DNA of 43,133 nt from Chloroflexota bacterium (GCA_016200675.1 JACQEH010000006.1:1-43133), one strand, 5' to 3'; positions 23,081 through 31,446 are shown, numbered from the stretch's first letter. Translations and numbers: made by a program. Notes: generated by a model from the sequence alone, not told the origin.

Positions 23081-23889
23081 GCCTCGCGATGGGCGTCGGG
23101 ACGGCGGCGTGGGGCCTGCCCGCGCACGAGCGGCGTGAGCAGATCGCCCGTCTGGTCGAGGAGGCCCAGCGCGTCAGCGTGGCCGACCTGACGGCCCGCT
23201 TCGGGGTCACCGATGCCTCGATCCGGCGCGACCTGATCCTGCTCGAGGCGGCCGCCAGGCTGCGACGGGTCCACGGAGGCGCGGTGAGCCACGGGGCCAG
23301 ACTGGCGGCCGGCGCCTACTCGACCAAGCTCCGGATCAACCGGGAGGAGAAGACCCGGATCGGCCTGGCGGCCGCCCGCCTCGTCCAGCCGGGCGAGGTG
23401 GTCCTGTTCGACTCCGGCACCACGGTCGCCCAGGTCGCGGCCCAGATGCCGGCCGTCCTGCGGGCCCCGAACGCGATCACGGCCGTGACCTACTCGCTGC
23501 CCGTCATCGACGAGATCGGGGGCTGGGAGGCCCCCCACCTCGTGGTGGTGGGCGGCCTCTACCTGCCCGAGTACCGGGCCTTCGTCGGCCCCCAGGCGAT
23601 CGACGGCCTGCGGGATCTGACCGCGGACGTGATCTTCCTGGGCTGCGACGGGCTGACCGTCGAATCGGGCCTGACGACCCCCCACGTGCTCGTCGCCGAG
23701 GTCGGCGCCGCCGCCACGTCCCGCTCGCGGCGTGTCGTTGCGGTCGCCGACTCGTCCAAGATCGGGCGCCAGGGGTTCAAGCCCATCGTCGCCCTGTCCG
23801 ACGTGCACGTGCTGATCACCGATACCGCGGCGGATCCAGGCCGTGTCGCCGAGATCCGGGCGGCCGGCGTCGAGGTCGTCCTCGCGTGA
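23077..23889 (+). CDS. DeoR-family transcriptional regulator
   Basis: About 270 residues. The N-terminal winged helix-turn-helix has RREQIARLVEEAQRVSV, LTARFGVTDASIRRDL and RRVHGGAV, the DeoR signature. The C-terminal half is the phosphosugar-sensing, ribose-phosphate-isomerase-like domain (EEKTRIGLAAARLV, LFDSGTTVAQVA, FLGCDGLTVESGLTT, VADSSKIGRQGF). The GTG at 23077 overlaps the permease stop (GTGA); an ATG at 23089 would also serve. DeoR proteins usually repress sugar operons and respond to a sugar phosphate intermediate, here possibly the kinase product. The inverted repeat at 19685-19700 is its most likely operator. Confidence 0.92.
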   Translation: MSLAMGVGTAAWGLPAHERREQIARLVEEAQRVSVADLTARFGVTDASIRRDLILLEAAARLRRVHGGAVSHGARLAAGAYSTKLRINREEKTRIGLAAARLVQPGEVVLFDSGTTVAQVAAQMPAVLRAPNAITAVTYSLPVIDEIGGWEAPHLVVVGGLYLPEYRAFVGPQAIDGLRDLTADVIFLGCDGLTVESGLTTPHVLVAEVGAAATSRSRRVVAVADSSKIGRQGFKPIVALSDVHVLITDTAADPGRVAEIRAAGVEVVLA

Positions 23890-23896
23890 GGGCGCC

Positions 23897-24904
23897 GTGA
23901 ACGCCGTCCGGGCGTTCGCCACGACCTGGCGCGGCCTGGATGCGCTGGCCCTCGAGAATGCGAGGCTGCGGGTCACGGTGGTGCCATCGATGGGCGGCCA
24001 CGTCGCCGAGTTCGTCGACCGCGCCGCGGATCGCGACCTCCTGTGGCACAACCCCCGATCCACGCCCCGGCCGGCACCGTATGGCGCCCACTTCGACGAC
24101 TGGTGGTCGGGCGGCCTTGACGAGATCTTCCCGAGCGGTGACGCCGGCCGGCTCCACGGCGAGCCGCTCCCGAACATGGGCGAGCTGTGGTGCGTGCCGT
24201 GGGAGGCTGCGCCGATCGCTTCTGTGGACGGCCGCGAGGCGTCGATCCTCGGCGTGGCGTTCGGGACCGTCGCGGCAGCCCGGTTCGAACGGCGATTGAC
24301 GCTCGGCGCCGACACGCCGGTCCTGCGGGCCCACTATCGGATCGAGAACCTCGACGTCCGGCCCCTGCCGTTCACCTGGGGAATCCATCCGGCCTTCGCG
24401 GTCGGTCCGGCGCATCGACTCGATCATCCGGGCACTCGGATGCTGGTGGGGACATCATCGTCCCCCGAACTCGGCAGCGAGGGCCTCGCCTACGACTGGC
24501 CGTTGATGCCGGATCCCACGCTCCCGGGCGGGCGCGATGTCTCGGCCGTCCGTGGCCGTGACGCCGCCGTGTTCGGCGGCCACTGGGTGACCGACCTCGC
24601 CGAGGGCTGGCTGGCGCTGACGGACACCTCCACGCGTCGGGGTGTGGCGATCGCTTTCGACCGGGAGATCTTCCCGGTCGCCTGGCTGTGGCAGGTCTAC
24701 GGCGGCTGGCGGGGTCACCAGCACGTGGCCCCCGAGCCCTGGACCAGCCTGCCCATGGACCTCGACGGCGCGATCGCCGCCGGCCGGGCTCGCAGCCTGG
24801 CGCCCGGCGAGATCCTGGAGACCGAGGTCGCCTTCGCCCTCCATGCCGGCCTCAGACGCGTGACACGGGTCGAGCGGACGGCCGAGTCGATCGTCGTCGG
24901 CTGA
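23897..24904 (+). CDS. Aldose 1-epimerase-like protein (galactose mutarotase fold)
   Basis: A 335-residue protein resembling the DUF4432/aldose-epimerase group. N-terminal strands include LENARLRVTVVPSMGGHVAE and DLLWHNPRS; further landmarks are WWSGGLDEIFPSGD, FTWGIHPAFAVG (candidate catalytic His) and VAWLWQVYGGWRGHQHVAPEP. The GTG at 23897 follows the regulator stop by seven bases, so it belongs to the transporter operon. It would interconvert alpha and beta anomers of the imported sugar, supplying the form used by the isomerase. Substrate is unknown. Confidence 0.82.
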   Translation: MNAVRAFATTWRGLDALALENARLRVTVVPSMGGHVAEFVDRAADRDLLWHNPRSTPRPAPYGAHFDDWWSGGLDEIFPSGDAGRLHGEPLPNMGELWCVPWEAAPIASVDGREASILGVAFGTVAAARFERRLTLGADTPVLRAHYRIENLDVRPLPFTWGIHPAFAVGPAHRLDHPGTRMLVGTSSSPELGSEGLAYDWPLMPDPTLPGGRDVSAVRGRDAAVFGGHWVTDLAEGWLALTDTSTRRGVAIAFDREIFPVAWLWQVYGGWRGHQHVAPEPWTSLPMDLDGAIAAGRARSLAPGEILETEVAFALHAGLRRVTRVERTAESIVVG

Positions 24905-24916
24905 AGCCATGCCGGC

Positions 24917-24937
24917 GAGGTGCAGGCATCGCACCTC
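24917..24937. terminator. Hairpin between convergent genes
   Basis: A perfect 7-bp stem (GAGGTGC with GCACCTC) and a 7-base loop lie in the 54 bases between the epimerase gene (plus) and the deacetylase gene (minus). It could end transcription from both sides; no U-tract is seen. Confidence 0.45.
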
Positions 24938-24958
24938 TCCAACGCGAGGGATCCGTCC

Positions 24959-25936
24959 CTACCCGGACGGCGTCATCTTGGCCAGCACCTCGGCCGGGCT
25001 GAACGATGCGCCGACCTCGATCCGAGGGGCCTCCAGGCGGCGATCCCACCTCTCGCGGCTGCCAGCCTCGGTCGTTACCGCCATCGAGAACCCGGCCTGG
25101 CGCACGATCGACTCGACCCCGGCATCGAAGGCGCCGAAGGGGTAGGCGAAGGTCGTCGGCGCCGAGCCGAGGGCGCTCGTCAGGAGTGCCTGGGCCGAGT
25201 CGACCTGGGTCCGGACCTCGGCGCCGGGGAGGCGGCTCAGGACCTGGTGCCCGAGGGTGTGGTTGCCGATCTCCATCCCCTCGGCGGCCAGCTCGGCGAC
25301 CTGCGCCCAGGTCAGGTTGTGGGGGTTGCCGATCCGGCCGGCGACCACGTAGAAGGTCGCCACGTCGCCATACTTCCGGAGGACCGGCAGGGCATAGGTG
25401 GCGCCGTCAGCATGGCCGTCGTCGATCGTGATCACGAACGTCCTGGGGGCCACCTCGCGTCCGCTGGCAAGGGCGTTCGCCAGCTCGCGGGTCGTGATCG
25501 TCCGCCAGTCTGCCGCTCGCAGCGCCGCCAGCTGCGCATCGAACAGGGCCGGGTCGACGGCGAGCGCCGGCAGGGCATAGGCCCGGGCCACGGCCCACGG
25601 CGCGATGACATGATAGGTCAGGATCGGAACGCGAAGGCTGAAGCCGGGCGAGGGCGAGGCGACCGGCAGGCCGGGCGTTCCGGCCGCCGGCGCCACCGGC
25701 GTCGCGGCAACGGACGGGTCGGCGGAGCGCGTCGGGACCGGGTTTCCGGACGGCAGGGCCGGCGGCGTCGCGGATGGTGGCGGGGTGGCCGCGGGAATCG
25801 ACGAGACGCACCCCCCGACGCTGCCCGCGGCCAGCATCCACGCGAGGGCCCGCCAGCGGGCGCGCCGGCGTAGCGACCGCGCGCCACAGGCCGATGGCGT
25901 GTGCTCGCTGCGCCGCAGGGGATGCCGCCAGACCAC
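24959..25936 (-). CDS. Polysaccharide deacetylase lipoprotein (NodB/CE4 fold)
   Basis: A 325-residue secreted enzyme. A basic N-terminus (LRRRARWRALAW) leads to a lipobox at VGGC (Cys43), then a Pro/Ala/Ser linker to about residue 98, then the NodB domain: ILTYHVI, FVITIDDGHADG (Asp172-Asp173, catalytic base and metal ligand), IGNHTLGHQ (His226 and His230, metal ligands) and FAYPFGAFD. All metal-triad residues are kept. It probably removes N-acetyl groups from an envelope or external glycan. The start GTG at 25936 is preferred because AGGAG lies six bases upstream; an ATG at 25993 would add 19 residues. Confidence 0.88.
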   Translation of the reverse strand: MVWRHPLRRSEHTPSACGARSLRRRARWRALAWMLAAGSVGGCVSSIPAATPPPSATPPALPSGNPVPTRSADPSVAATPVAPAAGTPGLPVASPSPGFSLRVPILTYHVIAPWAVARAYALPALAVDPALFDAQLAALRAADWRTITTRELANALASGREVAPRTFVITIDDGHADGATYALPVLRKYGDVATFYVVAGRIGNPHNLTWAQVAELAAEGMEIGNHTLGHQVLSRLPGAEVRTQVDSAQALLTSALGSAPTTFAYPFGAFDAGVESIVRQAGFSMAVTTEAGSRERWDRRLEAPRIEVGASFSPAEVLAKMTPSG

Positions 25937-25988
25937 GATCCACTCCTGCCAGCAGGCCCATCCGGGGTCCCCTCGCCCCGGGGCGATG

Positions 25989-25994
25989 AGCATA
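25989..25994 (-). promoter_or_regulatory. -10-like element for the deacetylase gene
   Basis: TATGCT on the minus strand (four of six match TATAAT, with the key T-A-T positions kept) lies about 50 bases upstream of the GTG at 25936, giving a short leader that holds the AGGAG ribosome site. It overlaps the alternative ATG at 25993, which argues against that start. Confidence 0.35.
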
Positions 25995-26077
25995 GTCGTC
26001 GAGCCCTCGCGGCGCGCCCTGCGCCCGTGCGGCCTCGGTCCGGCTCCGCCGGTCGATCGTGAGCGGCGGCGTCGCGT

Positions 26078-26866
26078 TCAGCCGATCACGTAGACGACGG
26101 CCACCGTCACGGAAACCTCGTTCGTGCCCGGCTGGACGGGCGTTGCGGCGGCCTTGTCGGCGGCGACCCCGGCCATCGCCCCGTAATAGACGGGGTAGGG
26201 GATCGGGGCCACGGTCTCGCTGATCGAGGCCACCGTGCCGAGGGAGATTCCCGCGGCCGAGGCCAGCGTCTGGGCCTTGGACTTCGCCTCGGCCATGGCC
26301 GCCTCGCGCGCCCGCTTCTCGGCAGCCGCCTGGTCCTCGACCCGGAAGGTCACGCCGTCCATCGTGGTTGCGCCGGCGGCCAGGGCGCCGTCGATGGCGT
26401 CCCCGACCTTGTCGAGGTCCCGGATCGTCACGGCGATGGCGTTCGAGAGGCTGTAGCCGGTCAACCGCGGGCGGCTCGAGTTCGACGAGTAGTCGTAGAC
26501 CGGCTGGAGGGACAGGATCGTGGTCTGGATGTCCCGGTCGGCGATCCCGAGCTTCTTGAGGCCGGCGATCACGGCGGTCATCGCCGTGGCATTGGCCGCC
26601 CGGGCGTCCTTGACCGTCTTGGCTGTGATCGAGACCCCAAGGCGAAGGTCGGCGATGTCGGGGCTGATCATGACCCGCCCGGTTCCGCTGACGCTGATGG
26701 TGTGTTCGGGTTTCGTGGCCGTGGGATCGGCGGCGAGGATCGCGTGCGGCGCCAGGGCCGGGCCGGCGATCATGGCCACCAGCAGGCCGGCCGCGAGGCC
26801 GAGGGCCGCCCAGCGCACCCGCGGCCCGGGTACGGGGATGGCGACAGTGACGGTCGTGCGAGTCAT
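26078..26866 (-). CDS. SIMPL (DUF541) domain exported protein
   Basis: A 262-residue protein with a signal or anchor segment at about 16-38 (WAALGLAAGLLVAMIAGPAL), followed by the SIMPL domain: ISVSGTGRVMISPDIADLRL, ANATAMTAVIAGLKKLGI, TTILSLQPVYDYS, AIAVTIRDLDKVGDAID and AMAEAKSKAQTLASAAGI. The family (periplasmic YggE, for example) forms ring-like oligomers and has been linked to oxidative stress and mucin or interleukin-pathway interactions in different members; no reaction is known. The ATG at 26866 is preceded by GGAG; the longer open frame to 27028 overlaps the divergent VOC gene start and is unlikely. Confidence 0.88.
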   Translation of the reverse strand: MTRTTVTVAIPVPGPRVRWAALGLAAGLLVAMIAGPALAPHAILAADPTATKPEHTISVSGTGRVMISPDIADLRLGVSITAKTVKDARAANATAMTAVIAGLKKLGIADRDIQTTILSLQPVYDYSSNSSRPRLTGYSLSNAIAVTIRDLDKVGDAIDGALAAGATTMDGVTFRVEDQAAAEKRAREAAMAEAKSKAQTLASAAGISLGTVASISETVAPIPYPVYYGAMAGVAADKAAATPVQPGTNEVSVTVAVVYVIG

Positions 26867-27020
26867 CGGGTGCTCCAGTCGAGGTTCGGGCGGCGATGTC
26901 GGCCGCGTTGGCCCGCTGACGCCGCGACTGCGGGCCAGGTTCCGTCGCGCCCCTGTCGATTCCCGGGCGACCCGTTCGTGGTCCCGCTGAACCCGACCCA
27001 GCGCCGGAAGGAAGGACGAC

Positions 27021-27374
27021 ATGGGCAACCCGATCGTGCACTTCGAGATCCGCTCCGACGACCCGGACCGGACCCGCGAGTTCTACGCGAAGCTCTTCGG
27101 CTGGAGCTACCGGCCAGGCGACTTCGCGGGCTACACCTACGTCGACAGCGGCGTCCCGTCGGGCACGATTCCCGGTGGCATCAGCCCCCTCCAGGGCGGC
27201 CGGCCGATGGTCACGGTCTTCGCCGGGGTACCGAACGTCCAGCAGGCCCTCGACAAGGCGGTGGCCCTCGGGGGGCGCGTCGTCCAGCCCGCGCAGAGCG
27301 TCCCCGGGGTCACCTTCGGCCTGTTCGAGGACCCCCAGGGCTTCGTCGTCGGCGTCGCATCGAATGACGCGTAG
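27021..27374 (+). CDS. VOC-family (glyoxalase/bleomycin-resistance fold) protein
   Basis: A 117-residue single-module vicinal oxygen chelate protein: IVHFEIRSDDPDRTREFYAKLFGW, then PGGISPLQGGRPMVTVFA, then ALGGRVVQPAQSVPG and GLFEDPQGFVVGV. This is the layout of the small putative dioxygenase/glyoxalase-like group whose substrates are mostly unknown. The ATG follows a strong GGAAGGAAGGA ribosome site. It is divergent from the SIMPL gene with 154 bases between the starts. A hairpin follows. Confidence 0.88.
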   Translation: MGNPIVHFEIRSDDPDRTREFYAKLFGWSYRPGDFAGYTYVDSGVPSGTIPGGISPLQGGRPMVTVFAGVPNVQQALDKAVALGGRVVQPAQSVPGVTFGLFEDPQGFVVGVASNDA

Positions 27375-27379
27375 GGGAG

Positions 27380-27465
27380 CGGGACCCGGGGCCGGATCCG
27401 CGTCGGGCGAGGATCCGTTCGGTCGACGCCGGGCCGGGTCCCGGTACCGGCCCGGGACCCGGGGC
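27380..27465. repeat. Direct repeat pair with an intervening inverted copy
   Basis: CGGGACCCGGGGC occurs at 27380-27392 and again at 27453-27465; a complementary CCGGGTCCCGG lies between them at 27434-27444. The inverted copy could pair with either direct copy, allowing two alternative hairpins. It lies just after the VOC gene stop. Confidence 0.5.
27434..27462 (+). terminator. Strong GC hairpin after the VOC gene
   Basis: A perfect 11-bp stem (CCGGGTCCCGG with CCGGGACCCGG) has a 7-base loop (TACCGGC), 60 bases past the VOC stop. It is followed by CTAGTCCTATC rather than a U-run. Confidence 0.5.
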
Positions 27466-27545
27466 GCCTAGTCCTATCGGGTCGGAGGCGGCTGGGCCTG
27501 TTGGGTCGTGGACTGACGGGCCGCCGGCGTTGACGCTGGCTGCCC

Positions 27546-29975
27546 GTGAAACCACGACGTCACCTCAACCGGCCGCCCGTCCCCGGCGGCGCCCATCTCG
27601 GCCTGCGGCGATCGTTGGCGATCCCCATGATCGTCGCGCTCCTGCTGGCGCTGCTCTCGGTCGCCCCGGCCGCGGCAACCTCGACCACGATGGCGCCTGC
27701 CTGCGACGGGATCAACATCCGGACCGCAGCTTCGACTAGCGCGACCGTGGTCGTGAGGCTCGGTCCGGCCGTCACCGTCACGGTGACCGGCACGGTCGCC
27801 GGCGGAAGCTGGGCCGCGAGCTGTCCGACGGCCAAGGCGGGATCCACCTGGTACACCGTCTCGGCGATCAACGGGACGGCCGCGGCGACGCTCTACGGGG
27901 CCTCGATCGTCTATGCCGCGACCGGCGTCCTCACGAGCCCGGCCGCACCCGCGGGGGCGGCGGCCACGGCGGCTTCGGCCGTCGCGGCGACCGCGACGCC
28001 GGCAGCACCGGCTGCGCCGTCCACGCCGCCGGCAGCACCCACTGCGCCGTCGCCCGCGCCGCCGGCTGCCGGCGCGACCGCCCTGGCCCCGGCCTGCGAC
28101 GGCGTCAACATCCGGAAGTCGCCCTCGACGGCGGCCACCGCCGTCGTCCGCCTGGGCGTGACCGCGAAGCTGACCGGGACCGGGACCGTCACCGGCGGTG
28201 CCTGGAGCGCGACCTGCCCGACATCGAAGTCGGGCTCCACCTGGTTCGCCATCACGGCGGTCAACGGGACCGCCGTCGCCTCGATCTACGGAGCGACAGT
28301 GGTGTATGCGGCGACCGGCGTAATGAACGTTCAGCCAGCGTCGCCGACGGCCGCGACCCAGCCGCCGCCCGCGACCCCGACGAGCGCACCGCCGGCCGCG
28401 GCGGCTGCCACCCCGACCCCGGCGCCCGTCGCCGCGAGCCCCACGCCCGTCGCGACGAACCCCATCGCCGGCGCGTCATCGGCCCCGACCGGCCAATCGC
28501 TCGTGCCGGCCTGCGACGGCGTCAACATCCGGGCGACGGCCTCGACCAGTGCGGCCGTGATCGCCAAGGTGGGGCTGGCAACCACGCTGGTGGTGTCGGG
28601 GACGACGACCGGCAGCACCTGGAGCACCACCTGCCCCACCGCCAAGTCGGGTTCCGGCTGGTACGTCGTGACGCACATCAACGGAGCAACCGTTCAGGCA
28701 CTGTTCGGTGTCCCGTCGCTGTACGCGGCGGTCGGCGTCCTGACGGCGCCCGCACCACCCGCGGCGCCCGCCGCGACGACCGTGACGCTCGGCTCGGCGA
28801 CCACCTTCTACGGCCGCGGCTACGGGCACGGCGTCGGCCTCTCCCAGTACGGCGCCCGCGGGCGCGCCCTCGCCGGGCAGACCGCGGCCCAGATCCTGGC
28901 CCGCTATTACGCGGGGACCACGATCGGCACGATCCCGTCGGGAAGCACGATCCGCGTCCTGGTCCTCGACACCTTTGCGGCGTCGGCGACCGCTCCCCTG
29001 ACGATCGCCGGTCGTGGCGGAGCGTGGAGCGTGAGCGGCATCGGGAGGACCTTCCCGGCCGATGCGATCCTTCGCCTGGCGCCCGCGACCGCCAGCCCGA
29101 CGGGCTGGCAGGTGACGGTCAGGGATGCCTCGGGCGCGGTCCTCTCCGACGGCCCCGCACCCCTCGGGGCGACGGTGGCCGGGACGTCGGAGGCGACGAC
29201 CCTCCAGCTCGTGTCGAAGCCGACGAACTACGACCTCTTCCGGGGCGTCCTCCGCTGGTCCCTCTCGGGCTCGACGGCCACCGTCGTCAACGAGCTGCCG
29301 CTGGAGACCTATCTCCGGGGGGTCGTGCCATCCGAGATGCCGAGCTCGTGGCCGGCGGACGCGCGCCTCGCCCAGACGATCGCCTCGCGCTCGTTCGCCG
29401 CCTACCGTCTCCGTCCCGGAACCGGCACCTTCGACCTCTACGACGACACCCGCTCGCAGGTCTACCGCGGCGTCCACGCCGAGACGGCGGTGAGCGACGC
29501 CACGATCGCGGCATCGGCGAACCAGGTGCTTCGCAGCGGGACGGCCCTCGTCAATGCCCTCTTCCACTCGACCGCCGGCGGCGCGACCGAGAACAACGAG
29601 AACGTCTTCGTCTCGGCGTCCGGTGCCCGCACGGCCGGGGTCGTCGCCTACCTCCGGGGTTCGCTGGATCGTGACTCGGCCGGCGTGTCCTATGACGCAG
29701 CCGCGCCCTATGCCACGTGGCAGACGGGCACCTACGGCATCGCCCAGCTGTCGTCCATCTTCGGCGCCGACAGCCGGACGGCCGTCGGAACTCTGACCGC
29801 CATCGACCTCTCGAACCGGGGTGTCTCGGGACGGCTGATCAGCGTCACCCTGACGGGCTCCGGCGGATTCAGGACCGTCTCGGGCCAGGTCTTCGTCGAC
29901 GTCTTCAACGCCAATCGACCGAGCGGCGACCTGCCCCTCCGGAGCACCCTCGTCGGCCTCGCCCCGATCCCCTGA
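27546..29975 (+). CDS. SpoIID/LytB-domain secreted protein with three SH3-like repeats
   Basis: An 809-residue exported protein. The GTG start gives a basic N-terminus and a signal peptide (IPMIVALLLALLSVAPAAA). Three homologous repeats of about 75 residues follow at about 51-129, 182-261 and 321-400, each beginning with PACDGxNIR and holding two Cys exactly 40 residues apart (53/93, 184/224, 323/363), plus CPTxKxGSxW and YAAxGV motifs. Ala/Pro/Thr-rich linkers separate them. The C-terminal part (about 420-809) is a SpoIID/LytB module: GRGYGHGVGLSQYGARG, LPLETYLRGVVPSEMP and TIASRSFAAYRLRPG. SpoIID proteins are lytic transglycosylases acting on denuded glycan strands; in non-sporulating bacteria such proteins are thought to remodel the wall. 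The repeats may bind cell-wall polymers. No clear ribosome site precedes the GTG. Confidence 0.88.
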   Translation: MKPRRHLNRPPVPGGAHLGLRRSLAIPMIVALLLALLSVAPAAATSTTMAPACDGINIRTAASTSATVVVRLGPAVTVTVTGTVAGGSWAASCPTAKAGSTWYTVSAINGTAAATLYGASIVYAATGVLTSPAAPAGAAATAASAVAATATPAAPAAPSTPPAAPTAPSPAPPAAGATALAPACDGVNIRKSPSTAATAVVRLGVTAKLTGTGTVTGGAWSATCPTSKSGSTWFAITAVNGTAVASIYGATVVYAATGVMNVQPASPTAATQPPPATPTSAPPAAAAATPTPAPVAASPTPVATNPIAGASSAPTGQSLVPACDGVNIRATASTSAAVIAKVGLATTLVVSGTTTGSTWSTTCPTAKSGSGWYVVTHINGATVQALFGVPSLYAAVGVLTAPAPPAAPAATTVTLGSATTFYGRGYGHGVGLSQYGARGRALAGQTAAQILARYYAGTTIGTIPSGSTIRVLVLDTFAASATAPLTIAGRGGAWSVSGIGRTFPADAILRLAPATASPTGWQVTVRDASGAVLSDGPAPLGATVAGTSEATTLQLVSKPTNYDLFRGVLRWSLSGSTATVVNELPLETYLRGVVPSEMPSSWPADARLAQTIASRSFAAYRLRPGTGTFDLYDDTRSQVYRGVHAETAVSDATIAASANQVLRSGTALVNALFHSTAGGATENNENVFVSASGARTAGVVAYLRGSLDRDSAGVSYDAAAPYATWQTGTYGIAQLSSIFGADSRTAVGTLTAIDLSNRGVSGRLISVTLTGSGGFRTVSGQVFVDVFNANRPSGDLPLRSTLVGLAPIP

Positions 29976-29980
29976 CATTG

Positions 29981-30008
29981 CCGCCGGCATCCGCCGGCAT
30001 CCGCCGGC
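29981..30008. repeat. Short 10-bp tandem repeat
   Basis: CCGCCGGCAT occurs twice, followed by a partial third copy (CCGCCGGC), six bases after the SpoIID-domain gene stop. Confidence 0.6.
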
Positions 30009-30024
30009 CACGCTCGTGCCGGCG
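30002..30024 (+). terminator. Hairpin between the SpoIID-domain gene and trpB2
   Basis: CGCCGGC (30002-30008) pairs perfectly with GCCGGCG (30018-30024) over a 9-base loop; the stem shares the last tandem repeat unit. It separates the upstream gene from the promoter element at 30035. Confidence 0.4.
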
Positions 30025-30034
30025 AGCCCACTGC

Positions 30035-30040
30035 TAGAGT
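30035..30040 (+). promoter_or_regulatory. -10-like element for trpB2
   Basis: TAGAGT lies 35 bases before the trpB2 ATG, leaving a leader with the GAGAGGGA ribosome site. The identical hexamer is used at 40523 in a leaderless context. Confidence 0.4.
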
Positions 30041-30075
30041 CACGGTCCCCAGCCGACGACGAGAGGGATCACGAC

Positions 30076-31446
30076 ATGGCCGCTGACCGGACGAAGTTCA
30101 TCCTCGACGAGGAGCGCATTCCGCGGGCCTGGTACAACATCGCCGCCGATCTCCCGAGCCCCGCCCCGCCGGTCCTCCATCCGGGCACGGGCCGGCCCAT
30201 CGGGCCTGCCGACCTGGCGCCGCTCTTCCCGATGGAGCTCATCAAGCAGGTCGTCAGCCAGGATCGCGAGATCGAGATCCCGGGACCGGTCCGGGACGCC
30301 TATCGCCTCTACCGGCCGAGCCCGCTCTTCCGGGCCCACCGCCTGGAGAAGGCGCTCGATACGCCGGCCCACATCTACTACAAGTACGAGGGCGGCAGCC
30401 CGTCCGGCAGCCACAAGCCGAACACCGCCCTGCCGCAGGCCTTCTACAACCAGCAGGAGGGCGTGACCCGCCTCGCCACCGAGACGGGGGCCGGCCAATG
30501 GGGCAGCGCGCTGGCCTTTGCCGGCGCGGCCTTCGGCCTCGAGGTCAAGGTCTTCATGGTCCGCAGCAGCTACGACCAGAAGCCCTACCGGCGAGTGCTC
30601 ATGGAGACCTACGGGGCGGAGGTCGTCGCCAGCCCCAGCCCGGACACCGCGTACGGCCGGAGCGTCCTGGCCGAGCTCCCCGATCACACGGGCTCCCTCG
30701 GCCTCGCCATCAGCGAGGCGATCGAGGATACCGTCACCCATCCCGGAACGAAGTACTCGCTCGGCTCCGTCTTCGACTTCGTGCTCCTCCACCAGACCGT
30801 CATCGGCCTCGAGGCGATCGAACAGATGGCCCTGGCCGGCGAGGAACCGGACGTCCTCATCGGCTGCGCGGGCGGCGGCTCGAACTTCGCCGGGCTGACG
30901 TTCCCGTTCCTCGGCCGTGGCCTGCGGGGCGGTCCGAAGCCTCGGATCATCGCGGTCGAGCCGGAGGCGGCGCCGTCGCTCACGAAGGGCGTCTATCGCT
31001 ACGACTTCGGGGACACGGCCCGGATGACGCCGCTGGTGAAGATGCACACCCTGGGTCACGACTTCATCCCCGAGCCGATTCATGCGGGTGGTCTTCGCTA
31101 TCACGGCATGTCGCCGCTCGTGTCGAAGCTCAAGGAAGAGGGCCGCATCGAGGCCCGCGCCGCCCACCAGCGGGCGACCTTCGAGGCCGGGGTCCAGTTT
31201 GCCCGGGCCGAGGGGATCCTGCCGGCTCCTGAGCCGACCCACGCCATCAAGGTCGCGATCGACGAGGCCCTCGAGGCCCGGGCGGCCGGCCAGCCGCGGG
31301 TCATCCTCTTCAACCTCTGCGGCCACGGGCACTTCGACCTTTCGGCCTACGAGCGCTACCTGTCCGGGGCCCTGGAGGACTACGAGTACCCGAGCGCCAA
31401 GGTCGCCGAGGCGCTCAAGGCCCTCGAGGGTCTGCCGGTCGGCTGA
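30076..31446 (+). CDS. trpB2: Tryptophan synthase beta chain, TrpB2 type
   Basis: A 456-residue PLP enzyme of the fold II family, longer than classical TrpB (about 400) and with the TrpB2 N-terminal extension (ERIPRAWYNIAADLPSP). The PLP lysine is Lys114 in GSPSGSHKPNTA; TETGAGQWGSALA and CAGGGSNFAGL form the cofactor and phosphate sites, and LRYHGMSPLVS is a family marker. TrpB2 condenses indole or a related acceptor with L-serine, usually without TrpA; a phosphoserine-using role has been reported in some archaea. No trpA or other trp gene is adjacent, so it may salvage indole. The ATG at 30076 follows GAGAGGGA by eight bases; the open frame to 30016 is disregarded. Confidence 0.92.
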   Translation: MAADRTKFILDEERIPRAWYNIAADLPSPAPPVLHPGTGRPIGPADLAPLFPMELIKQVVSQDREIEIPGPVRDAYRLYRPSPLFRAHRLEKALDTPAHIYYKYEGGSPSGSHKPNTALPQAFYNQQEGVTRLATETGAGQWGSALAFAGAAFGLEVKVFMVRSSYDQKPYRRVLMETYGAEVVASPSPDTAYGRSVLAELPDHTGSLGLAISEAIEDTVTHPGTKYSLGSVFDFVLLHQTVIGLEAIEQMALAGEEPDVLIGCAGGGSNFAGLTFPFLGRGLRGGPKPRIIAVEPEAAPSLTKGVYRYDFGDTARMTPLVKMHTLGHDFIPEPIHAGGLRYHGMSPLVSKLKEEGRIEARAAHQRATFEAGVQFARAEGILPAPEPTHAIKVAIDEALEARAAGQPRVILFNLCGHGHFDLSAYERYLSGALEDYEYPSAKVAEALKALEGLPVG

